From Candidatus Micrarchaeum sp. (lineage in GTDB: Archaea; SpSt-1190; DYHY01), in assembly GCA_020723935.1 (NCBI GenBank), contig DYHY01000004.1:10429-74428 (forward strand): a DNA stretch of 64,000 bases, given 5' to 3'. Below, piece after piece: positions 12,768 to 21,120 of the stretch. A model generated the notes under the pieces. The model searched no databases and was not told the origin of the DNA. It was given only the letters and a program-made list of their open reading frames with translations. A program made the position numbers and the translations under genes. How positions within the stretch are numbered: the stretch's first letter is position 1; each line of letters opens with the position of its first letter.

Positions 12768-15401
12768 ATGGCGATGGAAAAGGATCCTATATGCGGCATG
12801 AATGTCGACCCGCGGACCGCGAGGTTCAAGGGCGAGAAGAGTGGGAGGACATACTACTTCTGCAGCAAGTCCTGCATGGACGCTTTCCTGGGGGGCGGCG
12901 AGGAGGGCGTGGGGGAAGAGGGGCGCCATCGCGGCGACGGGGAACCGGAATCCGGGAAGGAAGAAGGACTCCCGCAAAAAGGCCCGCCGAAGAGGATGTT
13001 CAGGATAAAGGGCATGCACTGCGCTAGCTGCGCGATAACGATAGAGAACAACCTCAAGAAGCTCCCAGACACCAGGGCGAGCGTCAACTACGCCTCCGAG
13101 AAGGCCTATGTCGAGGGGCCCGCGACCGACGCGCGGGTCATGGCGCGCGTGAAGGAGGCTGGCTACGAGGCGATCCCGGCTTCCGACAGGCCGGGGGAGA
13201 TGGTCCTTGAGATATCCGGGATGGATTCCATGCACTGCGTCGGGATCGTCGAGAGCTCGCTCAAGCGCGTGCACGGGGTCTCCGAAGTCAAGGTCAACCT
13301 CGCCACGGGCAAGGCGAGGGTCGCGTTCGACCCGGCAAGGGCCCATGCAAGCGACCTCGTCAAGGCTGTGAAAGCCGTCGGCTACGGCGCGATGGCGTCT
13401 AGCGAGAAGCGCGACGAGCACGCCGAGGAGCAGCGGGCGGAGATACGCTCCTACCTCTCCCGGATAGCGGTATCTTTCTTCTTCGCAATCCCTCTCCTCT
13501 ACCTCTCGATGGGGATGCTCGTGGGCCTCCCGGTGCCGGAGTTCAAACCGTTCGAGCTGGGGCTCCTGGAGCTGGCGCTCGCTACGCCTGTGATAGTCGC
13601 GGGCCGGGGCTTCTACACGCGCGGCTTCAAGTCGCTCGCGAACCTCACGCCCAACATGGATTCTCTCGTCGCCATAGGGACGGGGGCTGCATACGTCTAC
13701 AGCGTCTACGGCGTCGTCTCAGCGTACTACGGCGCGTCGCCGGAATACTATTTCGAGGTATCCGCGCTCCTGATAGCTTTCATACTCCTCGGGAAATACC
13801 TGGAATCGGCCGCAAAGGGCAGGACGTCGGAAGCGATAAAGAAGCTAATCGGCCGGCAGGCCAAGACGGCGACCGTCGTCCATCACGGAGTCGAGACCGA
13901 GATCCCAATAGAGGAAGTGGCGATCGGCGACATCGTCATCGTCAAGCCCGGCCAGAAGATACCTGTGGACGGGACCGTCACCGAAGGGAGGTCCACCGTC
14001 GACGAGAGCATGATAACGGGCGAGAGCGTCCCCGTCGGGAAGGGCCCGGGGGACGCCGTGATAGGTGCGACGATGAATAAGACCGGCGCCTTCAGGTTCA
14101 AGGCAGAGAAGATAGGCGCCGACACGATGCTCGCGCAGATAGTGCGGATGGTTGAGGAGGCTCAGGGATCCAAGGCGCCGATACAGGCGCTCGCCGACAG
14201 GGTCTCGGCCTATTTCGTCCCGGCGGTCGTCGGAATCGCCCTCGTATCTTTCCTCGCGTGGCTCTTCCTCGCGGGCAAGCCGTTCCCGTTCGCCCTCACG
14301 ATATTCATATCCGTCCTGATAATCGCCTGTCCCTGCGCCCTGGGCCTCGCGACGCCCACGGCCGTGATGATGGGGACGGAGAAGGGGGCCGAGAACGGGA
14401 TACTCATCAAGACGGCCGAGGCCCTGCAGATGGCCGGGAGCGTCGGAACGGTCGTCTTCGACAAGACCGGGACTCTCACAAAGGGCGAGCCTTCCGTGCC
14501 GGACGTCGCAACGGTCGCAGGCGGCGAGGAGAACGACGCCCTCGACTACGCGGCGGCCATAGAGAAGAACTCCGAGCATCCCCTGGGCGAAGCGATAGTG
14601 AGGTTCGCCGCCGAGAAGGGCATAAGGCCGGAGGCCGTGAACGAGTTCAGCTCGATCACGGGGAAGGGCATCAAGGCGTTCTACAGGAACAAGCTAGTGC
14701 ACCTGGGCAACAGGGCGCTCATGGATTCGGAGGGGATCCCCTACCGCGCGTACGAGGACAAGACGTCCGGGCTCGAGGGCGAGGGGAAGACAGTCATGTT
14801 CCTCGCGGTCGACAGGAAGGTGATCTCGCTCATCGCGGTCGCGGACACCCTCAAGGAGCATTCGAAGGAGGCCGTCGCCGAGCTCGGGAGGCTCGGGATA
14901 GAGACGGCCATGATAACGGGCGACAACGAGCGGACGGCCAAGGCGATAGCCTCGCAGGTCGGGATAAAGACCGTCCTCGCGCAGGTCCTTCCCGGCGAGA
15001 AGGCCGAGAAGGTGAAGAGCCTCCAGGAGGGGGGGAAGCGCAAGGTCGCGATGGTCGGGGACGGGATAAACGACGCGCCCGCGCTCACCCAGGCAGACGT
15101 GGGGATAGCGATAGGCTCAGGGACCGACGTCGCGATCGAGTCAGGGGGGATAGTCCTCGTCAAGGACGACCTGCGCGACGTCGTGAAGGCGATACGCCTG
15201 AGCAAGTACACGATGGGGAAGATCAGGCAGAACCTCTTCTGGGCGTTCTTCTACAACCTGATCGGGATTCCGGTGGCCGCGGGCGCGCTCTTCCCGTTCA
15301 CGGGCGGGCTGCTCAACCCCGTGGTAGCCGGCGCCGCCATGGCTTTCAGCAGCGTGAGCGTTGTCACGAACACGCTGACTATGAAGGGGTTCAAGTTGTA
15401 G
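12768..15401 (+). CDS. copA: Cu(I)-exporting P1B-type ATPase with N-terminal YHS domain
   Basis: CopA pumps Cu(I) out of the cytosol using ATP. In order: YHS domain ([19 protein letters not shown]; 1-45), a Gly/Glu linker, HMA domain 1 with [11 protein letters not shown] domain 2 with GMDSMHC, which has lost the first Cys of CxxC, eight TM helices with CPC in ACPCALGL, actuator [30 protein letters not shown], and the YN plus M-x2-SS residues of the last helices that mark Cu(I). ATG 12768 has GGGGGAG 11 bases upstream; GTG 12762 is the alternative. It ends the operon begun at 10521, and AGTGAAAA at its start resembles a half operator. Confidence 0.95.
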   Translation: MAMEKDPICGMNVDPRTARFKGEKSGRTYYFCSKSCMDAFLGGGEEGVGEEGRHRGDGEPESGKEEGLPQKGPPKRMFRIKGMHCASCAITIENNLKKLPDTRASVNYASEKAYVEGPATDARVMARVKEAGYEAIPASDRPGEMVLEISGMDSMHCVGIVESSLKRVHGVSEVKVNLATGKARVAFDPARAHASDLVKAVKAVGYGAMASSEKRDEHAEEQRAEIRSYLSRIAVSFFFAIPLLYLSMGMLVGLPVPEFKPFELGLLELALATPVIVAGRGFYTRGFKSLANLTPNMDSLVAIGTGAAYVYSVYGVVSAYYGASPEYYFEVSALLIAFILLGKYLESAAKGRTSEAIKKLIGRQAKTATVVHHGVETEIPIEEVAIGDIVIVKPGQKIPVDGTVTEGRSTVDESMITGESVPVGKGPGDAVIGATMNKTGAFRFKAEKIGADTMLAQIVRMVEEAQGSKAPIQALADRVSAYFVPAVVGIALVSFLAWLFLAGKPFPFALTIFISVLIIACPCALGLATPTAVMMGTEKGAENGILIKTAEALQMAGSVGTVVFDKTGTLTKGEPSVPDVATVAGGEENDALDYAAAIEKNSEHPLGEAIVRFAAEKGIRPEAVNEFSSITGKGIKAFYRNKLVHLGNRALMDSEGIPYRAYEDKTSGLEGEGKTVMFLAVDRKVISLIAVADTLKEHSKEAVAELGRLGIETAMITGDNERTAKAIASQVGIKTVLAQVLPGEKAEKVKSLQEGGKRKVAMVGDGINDAPALTQADVGIAIGSGTDVAIESGGIVLVKDDLRDVVKAIRLSKYTMGKIRQNLFWAFFYNLIGIPVAAGALFPFTGGLLNPVVAGAAMAFSSVSVVTNTLTMKGFKL

Positions 15402-15410
15402 TAAGGGCCG

Positions 15411-15437
15411 CCCGCATCGGGCTAGCCCCGTTTTTTC
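15411..15437 (+). terminator. possible copA terminator
   Basis: Ten bases after the copA stop a short stem (CCCG-CAT-CGGG) is followed by CTAGCCCCG and six T. It overlaps the 3' end of the convergent gene, so it is a weak call. Confidence 0.35.
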
Positions 15438-16054
15438 TTCTTCTTGGCGGGAGATCTGCTCTGCTTCCCCTTCCGCCCGATGAACCTCGTCGAATACGCG
15501 ACGGTCGCCGCGAGGGAGACTGCGATAGGTATCACGACGATCGGCATCGCGAAGGCGGGCGGGATGATCGCCGCTATCGGCGGGAAAAGCGCTGAGAAAT
15601 AGAGCCCAAGGGCGCCGGCCTTCTGCGTCCCCGCCCACGCGTCCTCGTTTCCCTTTATCCAGGGGAAGCGGAAGCCGAGGGCCGGGTTTTCCGGCGCGGA
15701 TTGGACGCACCAGCCCAGGTATGCGAGGGCTGCCGAGAAGAGGAGGAGGAAAGCCAGGGGCGTCCTCTCGTTCCCCGCGAGGATCGCAATCACCTGGTCG
15801 TTGGCTATTATCACGAGGAGGAGGAACATCAGCTCCAAGTTCCTTAGCGAGGAGACAACCCCTTCGGGAAGGAGCTCCTTCCTTTTCCTGCCCTTGAGCC
15901 GGAAGAGGAGGAACACCGCGATCGCCGCGGCCGGGGCGGCGAAGAGCAGGGGGCTTGCGAGGCCGGCTGCGAAGCGGAGGCGGAAATAGATGGAGGATGC
16001 GAGCGGGAAGAGCGCGAGGAAGGCGGAGAGGAGAAGGTACGCGAAGGCGGCCAT
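15422..16054 (-). CDS. SdpI-like membrane protein
   Basis: A 210-aa integral membrane protein with about six TM helices and a Lys-rich end. ENPALGFRFPWIKG followed by AWAGTQKAGALG matches the SdpI-domain pattern (N-x-x-G-x-R-x-P-W, then W-x-x-x-x-x-x-G), a family named for a Bacillus immunity protein but widespread with unknown roles. It ends in convergent orientation 20 bases from copA and begins directly after the small membrane gene upstream (stop-to-start contact at 16054/16055), so those two form an operon. No link to copper is visible. Confidence 0.7.
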   Translation of the reverse strand: MAAFAYLLLSAFLALFPLASSIYFRLRFAAGLASPLLFAAPAAAIAVFLLFRLKGRKRKELLPEGVVSSLRNLELMFLLLVIIANDQVIAILAGNERTPLAFLLLFSAALAYLGWCVQSAPENPALGFRFPWIKGNEDAWAGTQKAGALGLYFSALFPPIAAIIPPAFAMPIVVIPIAVSLAATVAYSTRFIGRKGKQSRSPAKKKKKRG

Positions 16055-16333
16055 CTATTCCCCCCTTGCGCCCTTCTTCGTCTTCTTCTTCGCCGCCTTG
16101 GGGAAGAACCCCGGAAGCGCCGCGTACGCGAGGACCGAGAAGGCTATCACGGCGAGGGCGGCGAATGCGGGCGTTGAGACGGGCGCCTCGGAGAGGAGGA
16201 GCTCAAGGCCCCCGGTGGGGACCCTTGGCGGGCCGGGCTTCTCGCTTTGCGTCAGGAGGAATATGAAGATGAAGGCGAACGCCGCTATCAGGAGGACGAA
16301 TATCAGGAGGAACAGCTGCTTTGTCTTGGACAT
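16055..16333 (-). CDS. small two-TM protein
   Basis: From ATG 16333 (MSKTKQLFLL; ribosome site AGGAGA) the 92-aa product has TM helices at about 5-27 and 52-72 separated by a Pro-rich stretch and ends in a Lys-rich tail. The frame is open back to a GTG at 16366, which overlaps the stop of the Cys-rich ORF upstream (GTGA), so that start cannot be excluded. No family is recognised. It is coupled to the SdpI-like gene. Confidence 0.55.
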   Translation of the reverse strand: MSKTKQLFLLIFVLLIAAFAFIFIFLLTQSEKPGPPRVPTGGLELLLSEAPVSTPAFAALAVIAFSVLAYAALPGFFPKAAKKKTKKGARGE

Positions 16334-16362
16334 TCTCCTGTCTCGCCTCCACCCCAAGCGCG

Positions 16363-16641
16363 TCACCCCTGCTTATATCCCTTTTCGGCAGACGGCCTTC
16401 TCGCGGCGACCGCGGCCTTCACCGGGCAGGGGCAGCACCGGTAGCAGGGGTCGCAGTAGGGGCCGGGAGCGCTCTTCCCGGGGTCGAGGATCGCTCCGCC
16501 CGCCTCCCTCGCGTTCAGGTCCGCCTTTATAGAAAGGCAGTACGTTCCCGCGTCCGTCGGGCAGGTGCAAATCCTGGGGACCAAATAGAGTATCGGCGCG
16601 CGCGCCGCCCGCCCGTGCCCTTCCCTCCCGAAGGGACGCAC
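16363..16641 (-). CDS. small Cys-rich ORF
   Basis: A possible 92-aa protein with ICTCPTDAGTYC in the middle and YCDPCYRCCPCPV near the end, nine Cys in all, and no TM helix. GTG 16641 lies about 30 bases after a TATA-like GTTTTAAG (16668-16676), as expected for a leaderless start, and the stop overlaps the next gene by GTGA. Those two points are the main support; the Arg/Pro-rich N-terminal part looks less like protein. If real, it could be a metal-binding protein. Confidence 0.45.
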   Translation of the reverse strand: MRPFGREGHGRAARAPILYLVPRICTCPTDAGTYCLSIKADLNAREAGGAILDPGKSAPGPYCDPCYRCCPCPVKAAVAARRPSAEKGYKQG

Positions 16642-16699
16642 AGTTCCCCCTTCCCGGGGCCCTGTGGCCTTAAAACGTTTCCAGCCCTCGCGCGTATCT

Positions 16700-17365
16700 T
16701 CAGGCCGGGCCGCCGTAGGAGGAGACTATCTTTGCAATCCGCCTCGCCGTCTCGGTCTGCGTGATGTCGGTCACGTCCAGGATGTGGACGTCCGGGAGCG
16801 CGATTGTCCTGCCGTCGCCACAATCCAGGCTCCTTGCCTGCGCGGCGAGGCGGAAGTACTTGTCCGTGAGCTCAAGCCTGCGCGTGTCGCTCTCATTCCA
16901 CCTCTCGGCCGTCCCGGCGTCGCGCTTCCCGTCCTTCACGCGCTCCACAATGCGCTTGCGGTTCTCCTCGACGGTGGACACGAGTATTATCTCGGCACGC
17001 GGGAGTATTATCCCGCCCGACTCGACGGCCGAATACATGCTGTCCAGCGTCGGGCGCACCTTCTCGTCGGCCCATCCGTACTCCTCCTGCATCACGCGCA
17101 GGTACACCCAGACATCAAGGTACCCGCTCCTGTCCGAAAAGACGGTGGAATTCGGTGGGGCGGCGGCTAGCATGGCGGACCTCTCCCTGTGCTGGCGTAT
17201 CAGCTCCTCCTCCCCTTTCAGGCTCCCTAGGAAGGGGTTGAGGGGCTCCTCGAGATAGAGCGCCCAGGGGACGAGCCTTACGAGTTCCGCCAGGGTCTCG
17301 GTTTTGCCCACGCCGTGGGAGCCGTTCACCGAAAAATAAAGTCCGTGCGTTTTCTGCGGCGACAC
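16700..17365 (-). CDS. deoxynucleoside-kinase-like P-loop protein
   Basis: The 221-aa protein begins near its P-loop (VNGSHGVGKTE) and has the DRS-like SDRSGYLDVWVYLR and a C-terminal half with a charged lid (RKRIVERVKDGKRD), as in the thymidylate kinase/deoxynucleoside kinase group. Substrate is not defined by the sequence. GTG 17365 is chosen because a TATA box (CTTTTTATTG, about 17385-17395) lies 25 bases upstream. The frame stays open through the tRNA-His and its repeats to 17575, but that part is Arg/Pro-rich noise. It is transcribed away from tRNA-His on the same strand. Confidence 0.75.
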   Translation of the reverse strand: MSPQKTHGLYFSVNGSHGVGKTETLAELVRLVPWALYLEEPLNPFLGSLKGEEELIRQHRERSAMLAAAPPNSTVFSDRSGYLDVWVYLRVMQEEYGWADEKVRPTLDSMYSAVESGGIILPRAEIILVSTVEENRKRIVERVKDGKRDAGTAERWNESDTRRLELTDKYFRLAAQARSLDCGDGRTIALPDVHILDVTDITQTETARRIAKIVSSYGGPA

Positions 17366-17419
17366 CCTCCGGCCGGAACTTGCCCAATAAAAAGGAGATG
17401 GCAACGGCGGGCGCGCTAT

Positions 17420-17527
17420 CGGCCGGGCCGCGGCGGGGTCTGGAGGGCGCCGAACGAAGAGAGGGGCCCGGAACGGCCGGGCCGCGGCGGGGTCTGGAGG
17501 GCGCCGAACGAAGAGAGGGGCCCGGAA
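17420..17527. repeat. 54-bp tandem duplication starting in the 3' end of tRNA-His
   Basis: Two perfect 54-bp units, 17420-17473 and 17474-17527. The unit nearer the tRNA includes the last eight or nine bases of the tRNA (TTCCGGGCC), so the second unit carries a copy of the acceptor strand. Nothing in it codes. Confidence 0.9.
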
Positions 17528-17590
17528 CGGGAATCGAACCCGTGTTTGGGGATCCACAGTCCCCCAGTCTGCCACTAACTTATCCAGGCC
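17519..17590 (-). tRNA. tRNA-His (GTG)
   Basis: The acceptor GCCTGGA (17589-17583) pairs with TCCGGGC; the anticodon stem GGGGA/TCCCC encloses CTGTGGA, giving anticodon GTG; the T arm is ACGGG-TTCGATT-CCCGT. G at 17590 is the extra G-1 opposite C73 (17519) that histidyl-tRNA synthetase needs. CCA is not encoded. A TATA box (TTTATAAA, 17622-17629) lies about 35 bases upstream. Confidence 0.93.
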
Positions 17591-17965
17591 ACGATCGACT
17601 GCGAAGACTCCTGGAAGGCGCTTTATAAAAGTTAGATGCCCCGCGCTTCCTGCCGCGGCGCGCCATTTCGCCGGGCTTGGCTAGCTCCACTGCGCACAGC
17701 ATCCAGAAGGCCGCCGCGCAGATGAGGAGGGCCTCCGCGAGCAGTATCAGCCAGTCGGACCCGATCCCGCGCGCGAAGGCGCGCGTCGCGGCCGCCGTCC
17801 ATAGGAGGATGACGAAGAAGACGACGCCGGAATAGCCCGGCCGAAGATCCCCCCGCTGCCCCTGAGCGCCCGGACGCCCGCGACGATGGAATATGCCATG
17901 AGGCCGCCGCCGCGAGCCCGAGGAAAAGTATCGAAACAGTCAGGATGCCGCCCGTCCCCCTGCAA
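17580..17965 (-). pseudogene. degraded membrane protein gene overlapping tRNA-His
   Basis: Three frames must be joined to read a protein: GILTVSILFLGLAAAA, then LMAYSIVAGVRALRG, then GYSGVVFFVILLWTAAATRA and WLILLAEALLICAAAFWML. The first break is at the five-C run 17956-17960 (one base too many); the other two need one added base each. The last frame runs on past RGRKRGASN through the tRNA promoter and stops only inside tRNA-His. Corrected length is about 128 aa with four TM helices. Overlap with a tRNA and three breaks in 390 bases suggest a dead gene; sequencing error is the alternative. Confidence 0.55.
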
Positions 17966-18010
17966 GCCGGCAGCGCTCAGTTTAAGGGTTCTGCCGGAAG
18001 ACCCGGAACG

Positions 18011-18018
18011 TTATAAAT
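18011..18018 (+). promoter_or_regulatory. TATA box for the radical SAM gene
   Basis: TTATAAAT ends 22 bases before GTG 18040, placing the expected transcript start at or next to that GTG. Confidence 0.6.
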
Positions 18019-18039
18019 GCCGGGCGGGGCCCCGCCCCC

Positions 18040-19086
18040 GTGCTAGGGACCAATATCGCCCTCGCGGCCGAAGCGGTGATGTCCAACTTCAGGAGGCCCG
18101 CCTTTCCATACAAGCTCACATTCGCCGTCACCTACAACTGCAACTCGCGCTGCAAGACGTGCAACATCTGGCAGAACAGGAGCACGGGCGAGCTGACGCT
18201 CGGGGAGATAGACTCGTTCCTCAGGAAGAACGGTGGCTTCCGCTGGGTCGCCATAACGGGCGGGGAGCCGTTCCTGCGCCGCGACCTCCCCGAGATCTGT
18301 GAATCGTTCGCGAAGAACTGCCCGCTCCAGATACTCACAATAACGACCAATTCCCTCCTCCCGACGCTCCAGATAGAGGGGATAAGGAAGATAGCGAAGC
18401 TCAAAATCCCCAGGCTCATCGTCACGCTGAGCTGCGACGGGGCGGGCAAGCTGCACGACGAGATACGCGGCGTGCCTGGGAACTTCGAGAAGCTCTGCCG
18501 GATATACTCGGAGCTGCGCGGCCTGCAGGACAGCCACTTCCGGATTTTCTTCGGGATGACGCTCTCGTCCTTCAACGTCGGGAAATTCGATGAGCTCTAC
18601 AGGGAGCTGCATTCGCGCTTCCCGGAGATCGGGTACGACAGGATCCACGTGAACGTCTTCCACACCTCGAGCCACTTCTACAGTAACGCTGAGGGCGGCG
18701 CCGAGGAGAAGAGGGAGAAATGGAAGAGGGCGGCGATAGCGGAGATGAGGAACGTCCTCTTGAAGAGGAGGTTCTCCCCCTTCGATTCCCTCGGGTTCCT
18801 CGAGCGTAGGTACATCAAGGGCTCGATAAGATATATGAAGACGGGCAGGTCGCCGATGTCCTGCCTCTCGCTCTCGAGCTCGATGTTCCTCGACCCGCAC
18901 GGGAACCTCTATCCCTGCACAATATGGAACAGGAAGATGGCGAGCATCCGCGAGAACAAGGATTTGAGGAAGCTGTGGAACTCGCGCGAGTTTCGGGAGA
19001 CCGCGCGCCTCGCCCGCGAGCTCAAATGCCCCAACTGCTGGACCCCTTGCGAGGCGTATCAGACGATACTCGGGAATCTTCTCTAA
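18040..19086 (+). CDS. radical SAM/SPASM-like protein
   Basis: The 348-aa protein has the radical SAM cluster motif CNSRCKTCNIW (C-x3-C-x2-C), the SAM-binding ITGGEPFLR, and a C-terminal set of Cys (SCLSLSSS, NLYPCTIW, LKCPNCWTPC) arranged like a SPASM or twitch domain that would hold extra iron-sulfur clusters. Such enzymes modify peptides, proteins or cofactors; the substrate is not evident, and no small precursor peptide is obvious next to it. It stands alone on the plus strand with a leaderless GTG start. Not the molybdopterin or heme enzymes by overall layout, but this is not certain. Confidence 0.85.
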   Translation: MLGTNIALAAEAVMSNFRRPAFPYKLTFAVTYNCNSRCKTCNIWQNRSTGELTLGEIDSFLRKNGGFRWVAITGGEPFLRRDLPEICESFAKNCPLQILTITTNSLLPTLQIEGIRKIAKLKIPRLIVTLSCDGAGKLHDEIRGVPGNFEKLCRIYSELRGLQDSHFRIFFGMTLSSFNVGKFDELYRELHSRFPEIGYDRIHVNVFHTSSHFYSNAEGGAEEKREKWKRAAIAEMRNVLLKRRFSPFDSLGFLERRYIKGSIRYMKTGRSPMSCLSLSSSMFLDPHGNLYPCTIWNRKMASIRENKDLRKLWNSREFRETARLARELKCPNCWTPCEAYQTILGNLL

Positions 19087-19173
19087 AAAGGGCCCAAGGG
19101 ACGTTTCTGCGTAATGTCATGAGTAACAGTTAAAAACTCCTTGCCAGTTATACCGCACCGGGGGAATACCAGA

Positions 19174-20427
19174 ATGTCAACTAGTGATAGCAGAAAGTCT
19201 CTCCCGTGCATTTTGACCTCTAGTCCGAAGGCGCCTAAGGGGGGAAGCGGTATCAAGCTTCCGGGCGTTCCCAAGGGCCCGGTGCCCTACGTCGTTGGCG
19301 TGGGGGCCTTCCTGACGATGGTGCTCGCCGGATACCAGAGTTTGGCATACAGCCCGCCGGATTCCCCGGACTTCGAAGTCGACAGGCTAGTTGACCCCTA
19401 CGCCAGGGACCTCGCTAAGACCAAGACGCAGGGCACGATAGCTGAACTTATCTACTACCGGCTCGCGGCGCTCCCGACCTACCTGACCGTGAAGGGCGCG
19501 ATAGATGAGTGCAAGACCAGTCCCCCCCCAGCCGAGGAGACCGCCTTCCTACACAATGCGGCGTGTGTTGATGCGGCCCTCGCGAGCTACCAAGCAGGCC
19601 TTAATCAGGTCATCGCCGACATGGGGAACCCGGCATCCGTCGTCTACACACCCGTCGGGAGCGCGATGGGAGGGGTTGAGGGCAGGCTCTCCCTCCTAGA
19701 CAGGCAGATCGCCGCGGCGAGGGCAGGGATCGCAGAGACCGGGGAAGCGTACAGGAACGGCGTGGACACCCTCGGCCGCCTCACCGCCGAGCGGGCCGGG
19801 ATACAGCGCGAGCAGGACGAGAGGAGCGACGAGCTCACGCAGGCCACCTACGACAGGATGCAGGTGGAACAGCAACTCGCTGCCCTCACGGCCTACAACG
19901 TGGGGGAGGACGTGCCGCTCTCCGGCGTGAGGCGCTGGGCCGAGGACTTGTGGGAGCTGCCAACCGCGATCGGCCTCAAGGGCCAGCTCTCCGAGAAAGC
20001 GGCAGCCGAAGCGCAGGCGCAGGCGACCTTGGATTCCACGAACATCAGGGCGAAGGCGACGGACCTGGAGATCAAGGCGACAGAGAGCGTCCTCTCCAAC
20101 GGGGAGAATATTGTCAAGGCCGCGTACGTTGATCCGACGCTGACCCTCCTGGGCGACTTCATGGGATATTCCGGCGCGAACGACGCAAGGGACGCGCAGG
20201 TCGTAAGCGTCCCGGAGGAACTAGATAACATCCGGCAGCTCTCCCGCGACTCGATACTGCAGGATTCGCAGGCGTTCGTGGAGGCTGCCCTCGCCGACGC
20301 AAGGGACGATGCGGCAAGGAACAAGCCGAACCCCTTGGCCGGCCCCATAGCGACGGCGATCGGAGGCACTATCCTGACCCTGACGATTGCCGGAGCCACG
20401 CTCCTGGGTAGGAAGAGCAGGGGCTGA
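19174..20427 (+). CDS. two-TM protein with long coiled-coil domain
   Basis: A 417-aa protein of unknown function. A TM helix (about 37-58, VPYVVGVGAFLTMVLAGYQ) is followed by some 340 residues outside or inside, with long Ala/Glu/Gln helices (GRLSLLDRQIAAARAGIAE, EREQDERSDELTQATYDRM), one pair of Cys (DECKTS, NAACVD), and a second TM just before the C-terminus (TILTLTIAGATLLG). Both ends are therefore on the same side and the coiled coil is looped across. ATG 19174 is chosen over TTG 19141 because a TATA-like TTAAAAAC lies at 19132-19139. No close family comes to mind. Confidence 0.7.
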   Translation: MSTSDSRKSLPCILTSSPKAPKGGSGIKLPGVPKGPVPYVVGVGAFLTMVLAGYQSLAYSPPDSPDFEVDRLVDPYARDLAKTKTQGTIAELIYYRLAALPTYLTVKGAIDECKTSPPPAEETAFLHNAACVDAALASYQAGLNQVIADMGNPASVVYTPVGSAMGGVEGRLSLLDRQIAAARAGIAETGEAYRNGVDTLGRLTAERAGIQREQDERSDELTQATYDRMQVEQQLAALTAYNVGEDVPLSGVRRWAEDLWELPTAIGLKGQLSEKAAAEAQAQATLDSTNIRAKATDLEIKATESVLSNGENIVKAAYVDPTLTLLGDFMGYSGANDARDAQVVSVPEELDNIRQLSRDSILQDSQAFVEAALADARDDAARNKPNPLAGPIATAIGGTILTLTIAGATLLGRKSRG

Positions 20428-20467
20428 ACAGAGAAGTAGGAAGGCAGCAGCTCCCTAGCAAGAGGGC

Positions 20468-20737
20468 TCAGTCCTCGTACTGGCTCCGGGATATCTCCCA
20501 GCCTATTGCGGCGCTAGCAAGGAGCGCGGCGACGGTGAGGACGGTGACCGGCACCGCCAGCGCGAGCATCCGGTAGGCGGGAGTCAGGATCCCGAAGAGG
20601 AACAGAGCGAGCAGCGCGACGGAAGCGAAGGTGAGCATTATCCCGCTGAGGTTCCCGGCCTGCGGGCCCTGCGGCCCCTTCTTCCCCCCTTTTTCCGGGG
20701 CAGCCCCTTTGTAATCCTTCCTGCTCGAGCGAGGCAT
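20468..20737 (-). CDS. small two-TM protein
   Basis: The 89-aa product has a basic Gly/Lys N-terminus (1-28), two TM helices (about 31-50 and 56-77) and a short acidic end. ATG 20737 lies about 29 bases after a TATA box (GATTTTAAACC, around 20763-20770), so the start is well placed. It converges with the coiled-coil gene with a 40-bp gap. Function unknown. Confidence 0.65.
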   Translation of the reverse strand: MPRSSRKDYKGAAPEKGGKKGPQGPQAGNLSGIMLTFASVALLALFLFGILTPAYRMLALAVPVTVLTVAALLASAAIGWEISRSQYED

Positions 20738-20789
20738 ATTCGGAAGCCTGGATGGAGAGGCGGTTTAAAATCGTTTTCGGAGAGGGCTG

Positions 20790-20950
20790 CTGTGCGGGGC
20801 TCCGGAACGGCGGGGGTGGGGGGCAGGAAACCTTCCTTCTGGGATTTTCCCTTCCCGGGCAGCTAGGGCCGGGCGGCCCTGCAATGCCTCGTGGGAAACG
20901 GGAGTGCAGTTCTCTTGTCGCCCTCTCGCATCCCCTTTTCCGGAGCCCTC
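20790..20950 (+). ncRNA. candidate structured RNA in a 383-bp non-coding gap
   Basis: Bases 20738-21120 hold no convincing gene. Within them a perfect 9-bp inverted repeat (GGGCTCCGG 20797-20805, CCGGAGCCC 20940-20948) encloses further stems: GGGGGTG with CATCCCC, AGGGCC-GGGC-GGCCCT (20865-20880), and CTGCA...TGCAG (20879-20909) capped by GTGGGAAAC. A plus-strand TATA box (GTTTAAAA, 20763-20770) would start a transcript near 20790. The layout, a long helix with branch hairpins, recalls an SRP RNA, but the conserved AGCA of helix 8 is not matched and the Alu end is absent. I cannot assign a family, and the strand is uncertain. Confidence 0.35.
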
Positions 20951-21120
20951 AATCATTCGGCTTGCGCGCCTGGCGGTTATGCTTCCGATATCCTCACATG
21001 CGCGGGGCTTCCCCGCAATCCTCCTTGCCCGTCCTCCCGCGCGCCCTGCGGATAACGATTGGGGGAGGGCTTTTCCGCTAATGCTTTTATCTCGGGAATG
21101 CTCTCCCGGGAAGGAACATA

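Noticed and set aside
20790-20950. Calling the structured gap an SRP RNA
   Set aside because: The hairpin with GGGAAAC is reminiscent of helix 8, but the conserved AGCA side is GGAGTGCAG here and no Alu-type end is visible. Listed as an unassigned candidate only.
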